From Armatimonadota bacterium (GTDB taxonomy: Bacteria; Armatimonadota; UBA5829): a DNA stretch of 64,000 nucleotides. The stretch is taken from NCBI GenBank assembly GCA_039679645.1, contig JBDKUO010000039.1, forward strand, positions 1-64,000, written 5' to 3'. A model generated the notes under the pieces. It did not search any database and was not told where the DNA came from. It saw only the letters and a program-made list of their open reading frames with translations. The position numbers and the translations under genes were made by a program. Of this stretch, positions 54,210 to 62,992 are shown in pieces. Each line of letters starts with the position of its first letter. The first letter of the stretch is position 1.

Positions 54210-56009
54210 TCACACCTTTATATTCTTTATGCTGTCTTCAAGACCGCCCGGCCTGTTGCGTAGGAGCCATACTTTTCGGTGCTCATCCTTAATCTGTGCA
54301 CCCTCGGCATCAAATCCGCTCGGCTTGGGTCCGCCCAATCGCACCTTTCCGCCTTTTACGGACAAATGCATAATGTTAAACAGGAATGCTAGTTCCTGCC
54401 GCACGATATCAGCGTCCGATGAGGTCATCTTCTCACCGGAGAGGTTTTTCTCGATATCCTTGAGGAAGTCTTCCATCTCATCGAACTCTTCAGATTTGAT
54501 ATTCTTGAGCAACGGATCATTTTCCTTGTCTCTGAAGATTGCGATCCATGGGATAGCACAATTAAACGCGCGTTTTTTGAATATCAGATAGGCATTTCCG
54601 AGGTCGTAGAACGCCTTCCCGGACTTAAGGGTCATATCGCCGAATGCGTGAATCGAGAGGTTTTGGGCGATAGTTTTTTTCATATCCGGTTTTGAATTCC
54701 ACGAAGCCATAGCGCCCGCCATGAATCCAAGATATTCGACTGAGTTCGGGTTCCAGTGGCCGTTGTCTCCCCAACTGGTGTTTAGCATACCTATGGCACC
54801 ATTTGCGAGTCCATTCTTTGCGGCATTGGCTATGTTGCCTATGGCATTTTCGGTCCTTCCGGTGAGCGTGCTCCATGCTGAAGTTCCGGGGCAGACATAG
54901 AACGGTATACCGGACTCGGCGAATTTAGCTGAGTTTTCAGCGAATGGGTGTTTTGCTTCATATCCCCATTCGAGCGCAACGATATCTTTTGGCAGTTCGG
55001 GTATCAATTCGGGGTGGCGAATTATAATGTCTCCCCAGAATTGCATTGTGCGCCCGCGCTCAGTGACCAGTTTATATATTCCCATCAAGAAGTCTAAATA
55101 GACTCTGTCGGTCCCGCGTTCCTTGCAGAGTTTTTTGCTTCGTCCGAAGCCAAGATCGACAGTTTCATCGCATCCGACGTTGATACTGCAGCTTGTAAAG
55201 TGCGGCAGCAGTTCATCATATAGACCGGCTAAAAACGGCAGGCTCTTTTTGCTGGCGGGGCTGATACTGTAGGGTTCATCCATGTATCCCCAGTCTGTAT
55301 TGCCGCCATGAGGCAGTTCGGCCATAGGTCGATATTTGTCATGTTTGAGCCATCTGCGAAGGTGACCGAAAGAGTTCTGGTTGGGAACGAGTTCAATGAA
55401 CTTCTCGCGGCAGTAGGCATCGAGCTGAAGTATCTGCTCGCCGGTCATCGGGCTTGCATGCTCCCAGACGGTCGGGTGGGCGAGATATGCGAATGTGTGC
55501 TCAGTATAAAGCTGGAACTGATTGATTTTCCATTCCGCGAGCAGGTCTATAAGGTGATAGAGTGTCTCCATCGTAGGGACCTTGTCCCTGCTGATATCGA
55601 GCATGACGCCGCGTTCGGCAAGGTCCGGCCAGTCAGAGATAACCAGGCACGGCAGCTTTTTACCGGACTGCCGTGTTATCTGCTTGAGAGTGCATGCGCC
55701 GTAGAAAGCGCCTGCGGGTGTTGAGCTTGTGATCTCAATCACATCCGGTTTTATGACCAGCTTGTAGCCGTCAACAGGCATACCTGCGGCTACGTCTATA
55801 ATAAAGCGCAGGCCGACAAGCTCTTTTGGAGCGAGCGGACTTGCGGAGATCTCCAGATCAAGCCCGGTCTGCTTTGCCGCAGGCATAAGGCACTGAGGTT
55901 CATCAGTGACAAGCTGTATGTATTTTTTACCTGTGGGATTGTTTTCTCCCTGTCGCATCGAGAACTTTTTAGGCACCGGCGCCAGGTACAGTGTCGAGTC
56001 TTGTGTCAT
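54210..56009 (-). CDS. GH20-like beta-N-acetylhexosaminidase
   Basis: A 599-residue protein without signal peptide. The N-terminal domain (LVTDEPQCLMPAA...VIEITSSTPAGAFYGACTLKQI) is the GH20b fold. The catalytic TIM barrel follows with RGVMLDISRDKVPTMETL and the paired acid residues in SINVGCDETVDLGFG (about 279-280), where the family usually has GGDE. It probably acts on beta-linked N-acetylhexosamine in imported fragments. ATG 56009 follows GAGGAAAAAG; the frame extends to 56057 without support. Confidence 0.82.
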   Translation of the reverse strand: MTQDSTLYLAPVPKKFSMRQGENNPTGKKYIQLVTDEPQCLMPAAKQTGLDLEISASPLAPKELVGLRFIIDVAAGMPVDGYKLVIKPDVIEITSSTPAGAFYGACTLKQITRQSGKKLPCLVISDWPDLAERGVMLDISRDKVPTMETLYHLIDLLAEWKINQFQLYTEHTFAYLAHPTVWEHASPMTGEQILQLDAYCREKFIELVPNQNSFGHLRRWLKHDKYRPMAELPHGGNTDWGYMDEPYSISPASKKSLPFLAGLYDELLPHFTSCSINVGCDETVDLGFGRSKKLCKERGTDRVYLDFLMGIYKLVTERGRTMQFWGDIIIRHPELIPELPKDIVALEWGYEAKHPFAENSAKFAESGIPFYVCPGTSAWSTLTGRTENAIGNIANAAKNGLANGAIGMLNTSWGDNGHWNPNSVEYLGFMAGAMASWNSKPDMKKTIAQNLSIHAFGDMTLKSGKAFYDLGNAYLIFKKRAFNCAIPWIAIFRDKENDPLLKNIKSEEFDEMEDFLKDIEKNLSGEKMTSSDADIVRQELAFLFNIMHLSVKGGKVRLGGPKPSGFDAEGAQIKDEHRKVWLLRNRPGGLEDSIKNIKV

Positions 56010-56039
56010 CTTTTTCCTCGTATAATACGTAAAATTGCG

Positions 56040-56057
56040 ATGCCGAATATGCGGCAT
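56040..56057. promoter_or_regulatory. palindromic possible operator before the GH20-like gene
   Basis: ATGCCGAATATGCGGCAT: arms ATGCCG/CGGCAT with a 6-base centre, 31 bases upstream of the ATG. No other copy was noticed in the window. Confidence 0.35.
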
Positions 56058-56078
56058 GCTTACTGTTCGTTGTTCAGT

Positions 56079-56831
56079 TTACTCCATGTGCGCAATTGAG
56101 TCAATGAAATCCGGGCTCTTTAGATCATGTTCGAGTCGATACCGAATATGCCACCTTAGAACATTTGACAGGTCTCGCAGAGCACCCTTCGGAAACTTGA
56201 AATTCTTAAGCATCTGCGGCTCCGCGTTTTTGAGCGCCTGCACATATGAGACAATCGCGCCGGGGACCCATATCGCGTCGTTGGGCGGCACACCACAGCC
56301 TGCGCAGACTATTCCACCCAGCGCCGGGCTGAATGCTATCCGCTCGCGTTTGATCTTTTTGCCGCACCTCAGACATGCCTCAAAGTGAGGTTCGTAGCCC
56401 AGGATCGCAAGTGACTGCAGTTCGAAATACCGCGCCGTAATCTCCGGGTCAGCGCCGCTTTCGAGGACATACATCGCGCTCAGCAGGGTGTCGAAAAGAT
56501 CGGGGTTGGGCTGTCTTTCGTCCACGAAACTATTCGTCAATTCCATCATGTAGACCGCGTAAGCGATTCCGGCCATCGACCTCTTCACATTCGGAAATGA
56601 TTCCCTTATCTCCGCCTGTGAAAGCACGTCGAGGTCGCGCCCGGATGATAGAAACATCTTCGCATACGTAAAGGGCTCGCTGACACCTGCCAGTTTGCTG
56701 CCGGGCCGCCTTGCGCCCTTTGCCACAGCAGAGAGCTTGCCCTGCTCCCGAGCAAATATCGTCAGGATCCGGTCTTTTTCACCCAGGTCTATCCTTCGCA
56801 GGACTATCGCGCCGGCGGAGTATGTTCGCAT
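56079..56831 (-). CDS. recO: DNA repair protein RecO
   Basis: A 250-residue RecO. The N-terminal OB fold is TYSAGAIVLRRIDLGEKDRILTIFA with KGARRPGSKLAG. A helical domain follows with a zinc motif CLRCGKK...CAGCG (about residues 153-181). It helps RecR load RecA at single-strand gaps. It lies three bases after the GH106-like stop, between two glycosidase genes, so it is cotranscribed with sugar-degradation genes. Confidence 0.93.
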   Translation of the reverse strand: MRTYSAGAIVLRRIDLGEKDRILTIFAREQGKLSAVAKGARRPGSKLAGVSEPFTYAKMFLSSGRDLDVLSQAEIRESFPNVKRSMAGIAYAVYMMELTNSFVDERQPNPDLFDTLLSAMYVLESGADPEITARYFELQSLAILGYEPHFEACLRCGKKIKRERIAFSPALGGIVCAGCGVPPNDAIWVPGAIVSYVQALKNAEPQMLKNFKFPKGALRDLSNVLRWHIRYRLEHDLKSPDFIDSIAHME

Positions 56832-56834
56832 ATT

Positions 56835-59714
56835 CTATTCATACCCCGAGAGGTCCGGCATATGCTGCAGACCAAGAGCGCGCGGGTTCCCCTGTATCAG
56901 GTTCGCCATGTTGTTCCTGACCTCAATCTCCAGCGTGTTTGAGCCGATATGCGCAAACTTCGCGATATCTATCGTATACGGCTCCCAAAGCCTCTTGCCG
57001 ACCAATTGGCCGTTGACCCGCACTGCCGCTGAATCTCGCACGTCATGCAGGTTCAATACCAGTGACGGATATTCTTTCGCGAGATCAAATGCCGCTTTAT
57101 ATGTGACAGTGCCCGAGTAGAACGGATAGTCCATTTCAATCCTGAACGGGTTCAATTCACCCGGCGGGTTGAGAACGATATCTTTTCCTGCGAGATGTAC
57201 CTTGAAATTGCCGACGAGCCTCAAAGGCTCACTGAGTTTAGTCGGTGAGACAACTCTAAGATGATTCTCACCCTTGCGGAGAAGGCTTCCCACATCTGCG
57301 CAAATGTCCATGAAGTCTGTCAGGAATCTGTCATTGCCATCGTGGCAGCATTCGGCAAACTCAACATGCGAGTCGTTGACACACACCTCACAGTCTGCGA
57401 AGTCTTTATCCACAATCATCTCGATACCATCGGTCTTGCAGTTTATCTCGATCTTTGCTTCATACGTTCCGGCAAATTGTTCAAAGACAGGCGGCTCGGC
57501 AACCCAGTTCGCGGGTATATACCTCGGGTCGGTCCTCACATCTATATCCCTTGGCTCATTTTGTTGGGGCGCGATATCTGATCGCGCCCCTTGATAAACG
57601 AAATGATAGACAGAGGCCACGTTAAACGGTACCTCAACACGTAGATCCTTTATCTCCATGGGTGTCGGTTCCTTTGAGAGACTGGGCTTATCCTGTGCAT
57701 CAGGCACATTGCTGACTATGAAATAAGACTGGTTCGGTTGGAACCGCAGTTCGACCTGAGTCTTTGTTCCCACTCTTTTACCCTCGATCTTTGTATATTC
57801 GCAGGTCTCCTGGTCAAATATTGCGGCGTCTGGGTAATCCTTGAGCATAGCCATCACTTTGCGGTGCTTTTCGGACCTGTTGAGCAGGAATGTGATCTTG
57901 CGGCCGTCCTTCTCTCTACGATAGGCCATAATATCGTCCGATCCGCCGCCGGTTATCTGTATATCGTCGTTGAGCTGCTTGCGCAGGATTTCAACATACG
58001 AGACCAGCTCTTCCGACCGCACAAAACTCGCGCTCCCCATGCCGTTGGGCAGGTTCTGAGGCAGCGGCTCCATCGCAGTGTGGAAGAAAGTTGTGCTCAC
58101 ACCCGAGGCAGCAATTTTTCTTAGCAGTGTGGCCTCTTCCGGGCGCATATAGGGCGAGGACGGCACGATCAGCCCCATATACTCTTCATCAGCCAGCTTC
58201 ATCCTGCCGTTTTCGATGTCGGCATTTGTGATCGCCTTAAAGTCGAGCAGGTCGAAGTCGATCTGGTTCTTGATCAGCTCAAGGCACAGCGAGTTCAGAA
58301 AGTTGTCTATCTGCGTGAAACCGGACGTAGCGGCGTCTGTCTGGTAGCTGGACCACAATCCGCTCAGCGGATACATTACCGCCACTTTGCATATATGCCT
58401 GCCGCCGCAGAGCATCTTCTCCATGTTGTGCAGATAGTCAGTAAAGTAATCGAAGTCGTCCCAGTGAGGGGACTGATAGAAAAAGCTCGGCGGCGATTCC
58501 CGCTTGCATGTGCTCGATATCGTATGAAAGATCGCATGCGGGATCATCAGGTTTATGCCGAGCGCGTACTGCCAGTCGGTGACACGCTTCAGGTTGGTGA
58601 AGGTGGTGTCCCAGTCCATAATTCCGAAGCTCTCGCTCATGCACCGCGCCTTGCCTGATATATGAGCCTCCGACGAGCATATCTTGTGGCCTATGATCGA
58701 GATGTACCAGTTGCCCAGGGTCTGTTTCGTGAGATGGTCGACACCCGGTATATCCTCATTGCGCATAGTATCGAACATATTGCCCTGGAAGCGTATCTGA
58801 TAGCGCAGAGGCTCTTCATTGTTGTTGTGGCCGGTATAGATCACCCCATGCTCGCGGCACCACTTACCAAGATTGGCATGATACCTCTGATTAAACAAAA
58901 AGCCCGCATGGTCCCAGTAATCCGCCCTGAACGCGGTTCCTTCGCGCCCGGGGTAGAAGAGATACGGGATCATCGGGGCAGGGCTGTAGCCGAACCTTGA
59001 TTCAAAACTCTCGAAGTAATCTTCAGTATAAGGCAGGTTCCAGTCGTCATAGCCCACGCTGACCCAGTATATTGACGGCTCGTCCGTAAAGACCGCGCGG
59101 ATAGTTTTGCCGAACTCGTCGCCGAATCGCTTAAAATACTCTTCGTAGGTGATTTTCTTGAAGTAGTCGACCGCTGCGTAAGAGAGCGTGTCCACATAGA
59201 ACCTGTCGTATTTGAGCGTGCAGTTGAATATCGTCCAGTCGCCAGTGAGCGCCTTGATGCCGTCTATATCGGTCAGCAGGCGGGTCTTGGTCACATTGCC
59301 GCCCTCTATGTTTGCCGCGACCATATACTTGCCCGGCTCGAAAGTATCCAAATCGATCTCACTCAGGGGTTTCGCGTCGACGTGCAGATACTTGCTCTGA
59401 TAGTTTGGATCGTGTTTCTGGACGGTCATCCCGGCGGTTCCGCTCGGCCAGTTGAACTCGTCATATATCCAAACGTGCATATCGCGCTTTTTGGCTTCTC
59501 GCAGGCACGATCCGAAGAGGTCGAACCACTCATCTGATAGATATTCGCACTGCAGGCCGTAACGCGGGTGCACGATAACCTCGTTGATGCCCTTCTCATG
59601 CATCATCTCGAATTCCCGCGCCACATGCCATTCCTCCATATAGCCGTTTAGGAACCAGAACGGCACAGGCGAGGTTATTAATTTACTGCTATTGTTAAGT
59701 TCTTCAGAATTCAA
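56835..59714 (-). CDS. GH106-like (alpha-L-rhamnosidase-type) glycoside hydrolase
   Basis: A 959-residue protein. The N-terminal segment PFWFLNGYMEEWHVAREFEM, IVHPRYGLQCEYLSDEWFDL and the strongly conserved VWIYDEFNWPSGTAGMTVQ are the hallmark of GH106 and related families. The C-terminal third has galactose-binding/GH2-like beta domains (SLVLNLHDVRDSAAVRVNGQ). No signal peptide is seen, implying intracellular action on imported oligosaccharide. TTG 59714 lies one base after the upstream stop. Substrate is inferred from family only. Confidence 0.8.
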   Translation of the reverse strand: MNSEELNNSSKLITSPVPFWFLNGYMEEWHVAREFEMMHEKGINEVIVHPRYGLQCEYLSDEWFDLFGSCLREAKKRDMHVWIYDEFNWPSGTAGMTVQKHDPNYQSKYLHVDAKPLSEIDLDTFEPGKYMVAANIEGGNVTKTRLLTDIDGIKALTGDWTIFNCTLKYDRFYVDTLSYAAVDYFKKITYEEYFKRFGDEFGKTIRAVFTDEPSIYWVSVGYDDWNLPYTEDYFESFESRFGYSPAPMIPYLFYPGREGTAFRADYWDHAGFLFNQRYHANLGKWCREHGVIYTGHNNNEEPLRYQIRFQGNMFDTMRNEDIPGVDHLTKQTLGNWYISIIGHKICSSEAHISGKARCMSESFGIMDWDTTFTNLKRVTDWQYALGINLMIPHAIFHTISSTCKRESPPSFFYQSPHWDDFDYFTDYLHNMEKMLCGGRHICKVAVMYPLSGLWSSYQTDAATSGFTQIDNFLNSLCLELIKNQIDFDLLDFKAITNADIENGRMKLADEEYMGLIVPSSPYMRPEEATLLRKIAASGVSTTFFHTAMEPLPQNLPNGMGSASFVRSEELVSYVEILRKQLNDDIQITGGGSDDIMAYRREKDGRKITFLLNRSEKHRKVMAMLKDYPDAAIFDQETCEYTKIEGKRVGTKTQVELRFQPNQSYFIVSNVPDAQDKPSLSKEPTPMEIKDLRVEVPFNVASVYHFVYQGARSDIAPQQNEPRDIDVRTDPRYIPANWVAEPPVFEQFAGTYEAKIEINCKTDGIEMIVDKDFADCEVCVNDSHVEFAECCHDGNDRFLTDFMDICADVGSLLRKGENHLRVVSPTKLSEPLRLVGNFKVHLAGKDIVLNPPGELNPFRIEMDYPFYSGTVTYKAAFDLAKEYPSLVLNLHDVRDSAAVRVNGQLVGKRLWEPYTIDIAKFAHIGSNTLEIEVRNNMANLIQGNPRALGLQHMPDLSGYE

Positions 59715-59715
59715 A

Positions 59716-60819
59716 TCAATTCACCACTTGTTGAGCCTTTATCCGCGCGACGCTCTCTTCAAACTCAGCCACTTCGTCCGCATTTGCAAGCGCGCCTATT
59801 TCTATGTGATATTCGCGTGTCTCGCCCGGCTTCAAAAACTGCAGCGTTCCGCGCTCGCGCTCCTTTGCTCGTCCTTCCACCAGACAGTTCGCCGGTTCCA
59901 TCCCGACGACATATTCCCGCGTCCCGTTCATCTTCCATTGGGTGAAAAACGGCAGTTCGTTCTTGTTATACCGCACATAGAACCCAAACTGCTCGCCTGC
60001 GGGCATATTCTTGTTGACCAGCGCGGCCTGCACCCAACCGTCTGAGTCGGCAGCCATTTCGTGATAATAACATCGTTCGGCAAATTCAGCCGTCGGAGCG
60101 TCAGCACGATAATAATGCTCTTTGTCGACCTCCGCGTCGGTATCGCGAGGTGTCGAGTGCAGCGTGGGAGAAATAAACAGCGAACCCTCATCGACTGCCG
60201 GGAATCCGCCATTGATGTGATACAGGAACATATGCGGGACTCTGCGAGGGCCTTCATTGGTTACTATATCATGAATGGACAGTTTGTTTTCACCCATCAG
60301 CGCCGAGACTTTGCGCTTGAGAACTATGTTCTCGCCGAACAGTCGCGACTGGCGTACTTTGCCCATAGCCCACATCTTATATTCATCGCCGTACCACTCG
60401 CCGTCCACATATACGTTCGAGGCGGGGGTGTTGCCTACCCGCCCGTGAAGACCAAGGCTTTCGCCCATGTCCTCGCAGGGCGCGCCCGCATATGTCAGCC
60501 CGCATGTAGCGACAAGTCCACCGGGAAACGATCTGAGCCAGCCAAAACCGGGCTCTTCGAAAAGCGCAGGAGTGACTTCTCCCGCAGCCGACCGCCATGC
60601 CAACGGCCTGCCGTTATGCTCAGCTATCGTAATATCCATCCCTCTGCCCGGCGCGACCATAAAGCTCAGCCCACTGCCCGTGCGAAACTCGACCGCCTCG
60701 ACGCCCTTGTGCGGGCCATCATCGAGCACGATCTTTCTCGCTCCGCCGATCTGGGATATGTCTCCGACTCTATCGATCAGTTCCTGTTTAGTGTACTTCC
60801 TTCCCCAAAGTATAGGCAT
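59716..60819 (-). CDS. DUF4432 family (aldose 1-epimerase-like) protein
   Basis: A 367-residue beta-supersandwich protein of the DUF4432/galactose-mutarotase-like group. Typical segments are GVEAVEFRTGSGLSFMVAPG, RGMDITIAEHNGRPLAW and TCGLTYAGAPCEDMGESLGLHG, with MFLYHINGGFPAVDEGS later. Related proteins mutarotate or bind free sugars. ATG 60819 follows GGAGGTGAGG. It is first in the minus-strand run with the GH106-like, recO and GH20-like genes. Confidence 0.88.
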   Translation of the reverse strand: MPILWGRKYTKQELIDRVGDISQIGGARKIVLDDGPHKGVEAVEFRTGSGLSFMVAPGRGMDITIAEHNGRPLAWRSAAGEVTPALFEEPGFGWLRSFPGGLVATCGLTYAGAPCEDMGESLGLHGRVGNTPASNVYVDGEWYGDEYKMWAMGKVRQSRLFGENIVLKRKVSALMGENKLSIHDIVTNEGPRRVPHMFLYHINGGFPAVDEGSLFISPTLHSTPRDTDAEVDKEHYYRADAPTAEFAERCYYHEMAADSDGWVQAALVNKNMPAGEQFGFYVRYNKNELPFFTQWKMNGTREYVVGMEPANCLVEGRAKERERGTLQFLKPGETREYHIEIGALANADEVAEFEESVARIKAQQVVN

Positions 60820-60954
60820 CGGCCTCACCTCCACTAAATGGCTAATTAGCGATCAGGCGGTCACACTCCTACCCAAGCAGGCCAGTTTCGTGTAAAATAT
60901 AAATGAAGTGCATTTACCGAAATGCTGCGCCTTCATCTACATAGAAAAATGCAA

Positions 60955-60998
60955 GACGTCCTTAGATGTCCGGGTTCTGACTTCGGACATCGGACGTC
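60955..60998. repeat. palindrome of GGACATC/GACGTCC words before hisI
   Basis: GACGTCC...ATGTCCG (60955-60972) is inverted as CGGACAT...GGACGTC (60984-60998). It lies in the divergent gap between the DUF4432 gene and hisI, 25 bases before the hisI ATG. Confidence 0.75.
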
Positions 60999-61022
60999 AG
61001 TTTATGGGGAGGACTTACCTTA

Positions 61023-61394
61023 ATGGATGACTTTTTAGATAGCTTGCGATATGACGCAAACGGTCTGGTTCCTGCTGTGGTGCAGGACTGCGAAAACGGC
61101 GATGTACTTATGGTCGGTTATATGAACCGCGATGCGGTGAAGGCCACACTTACTACGGGCAGGACCACGTTCTGGAGCCGGTCCAGGCAGAAGTTCTGGA
61201 TAAAAGGTGAGACATCAGGCAATATCCAAGCAGTTAAGAGTGTCTATGTCGACTGCGACAAGGACTGCCTGCTCGTCAAGGTCGATCAGAAGGGCGCGGC
61301 ATGCCATGAGGGTTATAGAAGCTGCTTCTTCAGAAAAGCAGATTCGGATGGCAGTGAAGAAATAATCAGCGAAAAACTGATGGAGTCGTATTAG
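61023..61394 (+). CDS. hisI: phosphoribosyl-AMP cyclohydrolase
   Basis: A 123-residue stand-alone HisI, without the HisE pyrophosphohydrolase domain. Signatures are [40 protein letters not shown] and the metal-site [11 protein letters not shown] with [12 protein letters not shown]. It opens the ring of phosphoribosyl-AMP in histidine synthesis. GGGGAGG precedes ATG 61023. No other his gene is in the window. Confidence 0.95.
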   Translation: MDDFLDSLRYDANGLVPAVVQDCENGDVLMVGYMNRDAVKATLTTGRTTFWSRSRQKFWIKGETSGNIQAVKSVYVDCDKDCLLVKVDQKGAACHEGYRSCFFRKADSDGSEEIISEKLMESY

Positions 61395-61467
61395 AGTGGA
61401 AAGCTGAAAGTGGAAAGCACAAACCAACTCATTCCGGACTTTCCACTTTCCACTATCAGCTTTCAGC
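61394..61467. repeat. palindromic word repeat (GAAAGTGGAAAG type) after hisI
   Basis: GAAAGTGGAAAG (61406-61417) is perfectly inverted at 61439-61450, and GCTGAAAG at 61403-61410 matches CTTTCAGC at 61460-61467. It begins at the hisI stop and may terminate it. Confidence 0.8.
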
Positions 61468-61475
61468 ATAAAACT

Positions 61476-61547
61476 ATGGAACTATTCAATCCCTCCGGGT
61501 ATCTTACCTGGAGGGTTTCAAAGGACTATGGAACTATTTGGACTTAA
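61476..61547 (+). other. possible 23-codon leader ORF with attenuator-like hairpin before rlmN
   Basis: A short frame (MELFNPSGYLTWRVSKDYGT, then IWT and stop) starts with the same bases as rlmN and overlaps its start. Inside is hairpin CCCTCCGGGTA/TACCTGGAGGG (61491-61515) followed by TTTC. The 14-bp ACTATGGAACTATT occurs at 61473-61486 and 61525-61538. No ribosome site precedes the first ATG, so translation is doubtful. Confidence 0.35.
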
Positions 61548-62538
61548 CAGAGCCGAGCTGGAGTCATACTGCAAACAGCTCGGCCATTCTACTTTCAGGG
61601 GCAGGCAGATAGCGGACTGGCTCTATAAAAAGGGCGTCCGCCATTTTGACGAGATGACCAACCTGCCCGCCGCCCTGCGTGAGCAATTGGCAGGCTCCTG
61701 CACGATCTATCGTTCTCAGATTCTGCGCCGGTCAAAGTCACCTGACGGCACCACGAAATTCCTGCTCAAGCTCTCCGATGAAGAGACAATAGAAACGGTC
61801 CTCCTGCCCTATGTGGACCGGCTGAGCGTATGCGTGTCGAGTCAAGTCGGGTGCTCGGCAGGATGCAGGTTCTGCGCTACGGCTATGTGCGGCCTTGTCC
61901 GCAATCTTACGGCGGGTGAGATAGTCGACCAGGTGCTCACCCTGCAGGAGCAGGCCGGGTCCAGAGTGACGCATGTCGTCTTCATGGGCATGGGCGAGCC
62001 GCTCATGAATATGCCAAATGTGCTCAAGGCTGTTCATTTGCTTAACGATGAAATAGGGATATCCATGCGCAGGCTCACTATATCCACTGTCGGCATCACA
62101 CCTGCCATCAGGAAACTCGCCGAAATGGACCTTCAGCTCACTCTTGCAATCTCACTGCATGCTCCCGACGATGAGATAAGACAGAGTCTGATCCCTCTGG
62201 CTAACAAATTTCCACTGCAGGATCTGATCAAAGCATGCAAGGATTATGCTGACCGCACCAGCCGCAGGGTTACGTTCGAATATCTATTGATATCCGGCAT
62301 AAATGACGGCCCCGCGCACGCCGCAAAACTGGCGGCTCTGCTCAAGGGGATGCTCTGCCATGTAAACCTGATTCCATATAACGAAGTCCCCGGCAAGCCA
62401 TATAAAAAGCCCTCAAAGAAATCGATTGCCGCGTTTCGCGATATTCTCGACAATAATGGCATTGACGTCACACAGCGCTTGGAGCGAGGACATTCGGTGT
62501 CCGCCGCCTGCGGTCAACTCCGTCGCTCCACGTCCTAA
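61528..62538 (+). CDS. rlmN: dual-specificity rRNA/tRNA methyltransferase RlmN
   Basis: A 336-residue radical SAM methyltransferase that modifies A2503 of 23S rRNA and A37 of some tRNAs. Cluster cysteines are Cys109, Cys113 and Cys116 (GCSAGCRFC). The two methyl-transfer cysteines are Cys102 and Cys328 (SAACGQL). GMGEPLMN and the N-terminal RNA-binding helices are present. ATG 61528 follows AAAGGA. Confidence 0.95.
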   Translation: MELFGLNRAELESYCKQLGHSTFRGRQIADWLYKKGVRHFDEMTNLPAALREQLAGSCTIYRSQILRRSKSPDGTTKFLLKLSDEETIETVLLPYVDRLSVCVSSQVGCSAGCRFCATAMCGLVRNLTAGEIVDQVLTLQEQAGSRVTHVVFMGMGEPLMNMPNVLKAVHLLNDEIGISMRRLTISTVGITPAIRKLAEMDLQLTLAISLHAPDDEIRQSLIPLANKFPLQDLIKACKDYADRTSRRVTFEYLLISGINDGPAHAAKLAALLKGMLCHVNLIPYNEVPGKPYKKPSKKSIAAFRDILDNNGIDVTQRLERGHSVSAACGQLRRSTS

Positions 62539-62540
62539 AA

Positions 62541-62801
62541 CTATGCTGCCTGGCTGGTCACAAGTTTTCCGACATCGGTGCCCCTGCCGACAGTATGACG
62601 AGCCTGGACCTGTTCGAGATTACGAGACACATAACGCAGCAGGCAGCCCGGTGAACACAAGTCAAGATCGATATTCGAGCAGACAAGTTCCTCGTGTGTT
62701 CCCGCAGATCTTATTTCGATGCTCGACATTACAAGCCATGAGTCACCGTTCGTGGTCTGTTTTCCACATTCTTCGCAAACTTTTACCGTCCGTATCGACA
62801 T
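62541..62801 (-). CDS. small Cys-motif hypothetical protein
   Basis: An 86-residue protein with a possible zinc site: CEECGK near the N-terminus and CSNIDLDLCSPGC in the middle, the last followed by LLRYVSRNLEQVQAR. It is not recognised. ATG 62801 lies about 8 bases after AAAGGTGG; an in-frame GTG 12 bases upstream overlaps this site. It is tail to tail with rlmN, two bases apart. Confidence 0.65.
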   Translation of the reverse strand: MSIRTVKVCEECGKQTTNGDSWLVMSSIEIRSAGTHEELVCSNIDLDLCSPGCLLRYVSRNLEQVQARHTVGRGTDVGKLVTSQAA

Positions 62802-62992
62802 CTTTGTTGCCACCTTTCAATAAGCGCTAGCTCTATAATACCCAAGAAAAGTTGCGCTAATCTTATTTTCATAAAACCCGGTAATAACCGTCTTTCCAAG
62901 AAAGCTCATACTTTACTGTCTTTAATTTTGAACTCAAAGACATTTGCATACGTATTAGTTGTGAGAACACCTACTCGAAAAGATGAGATTAA

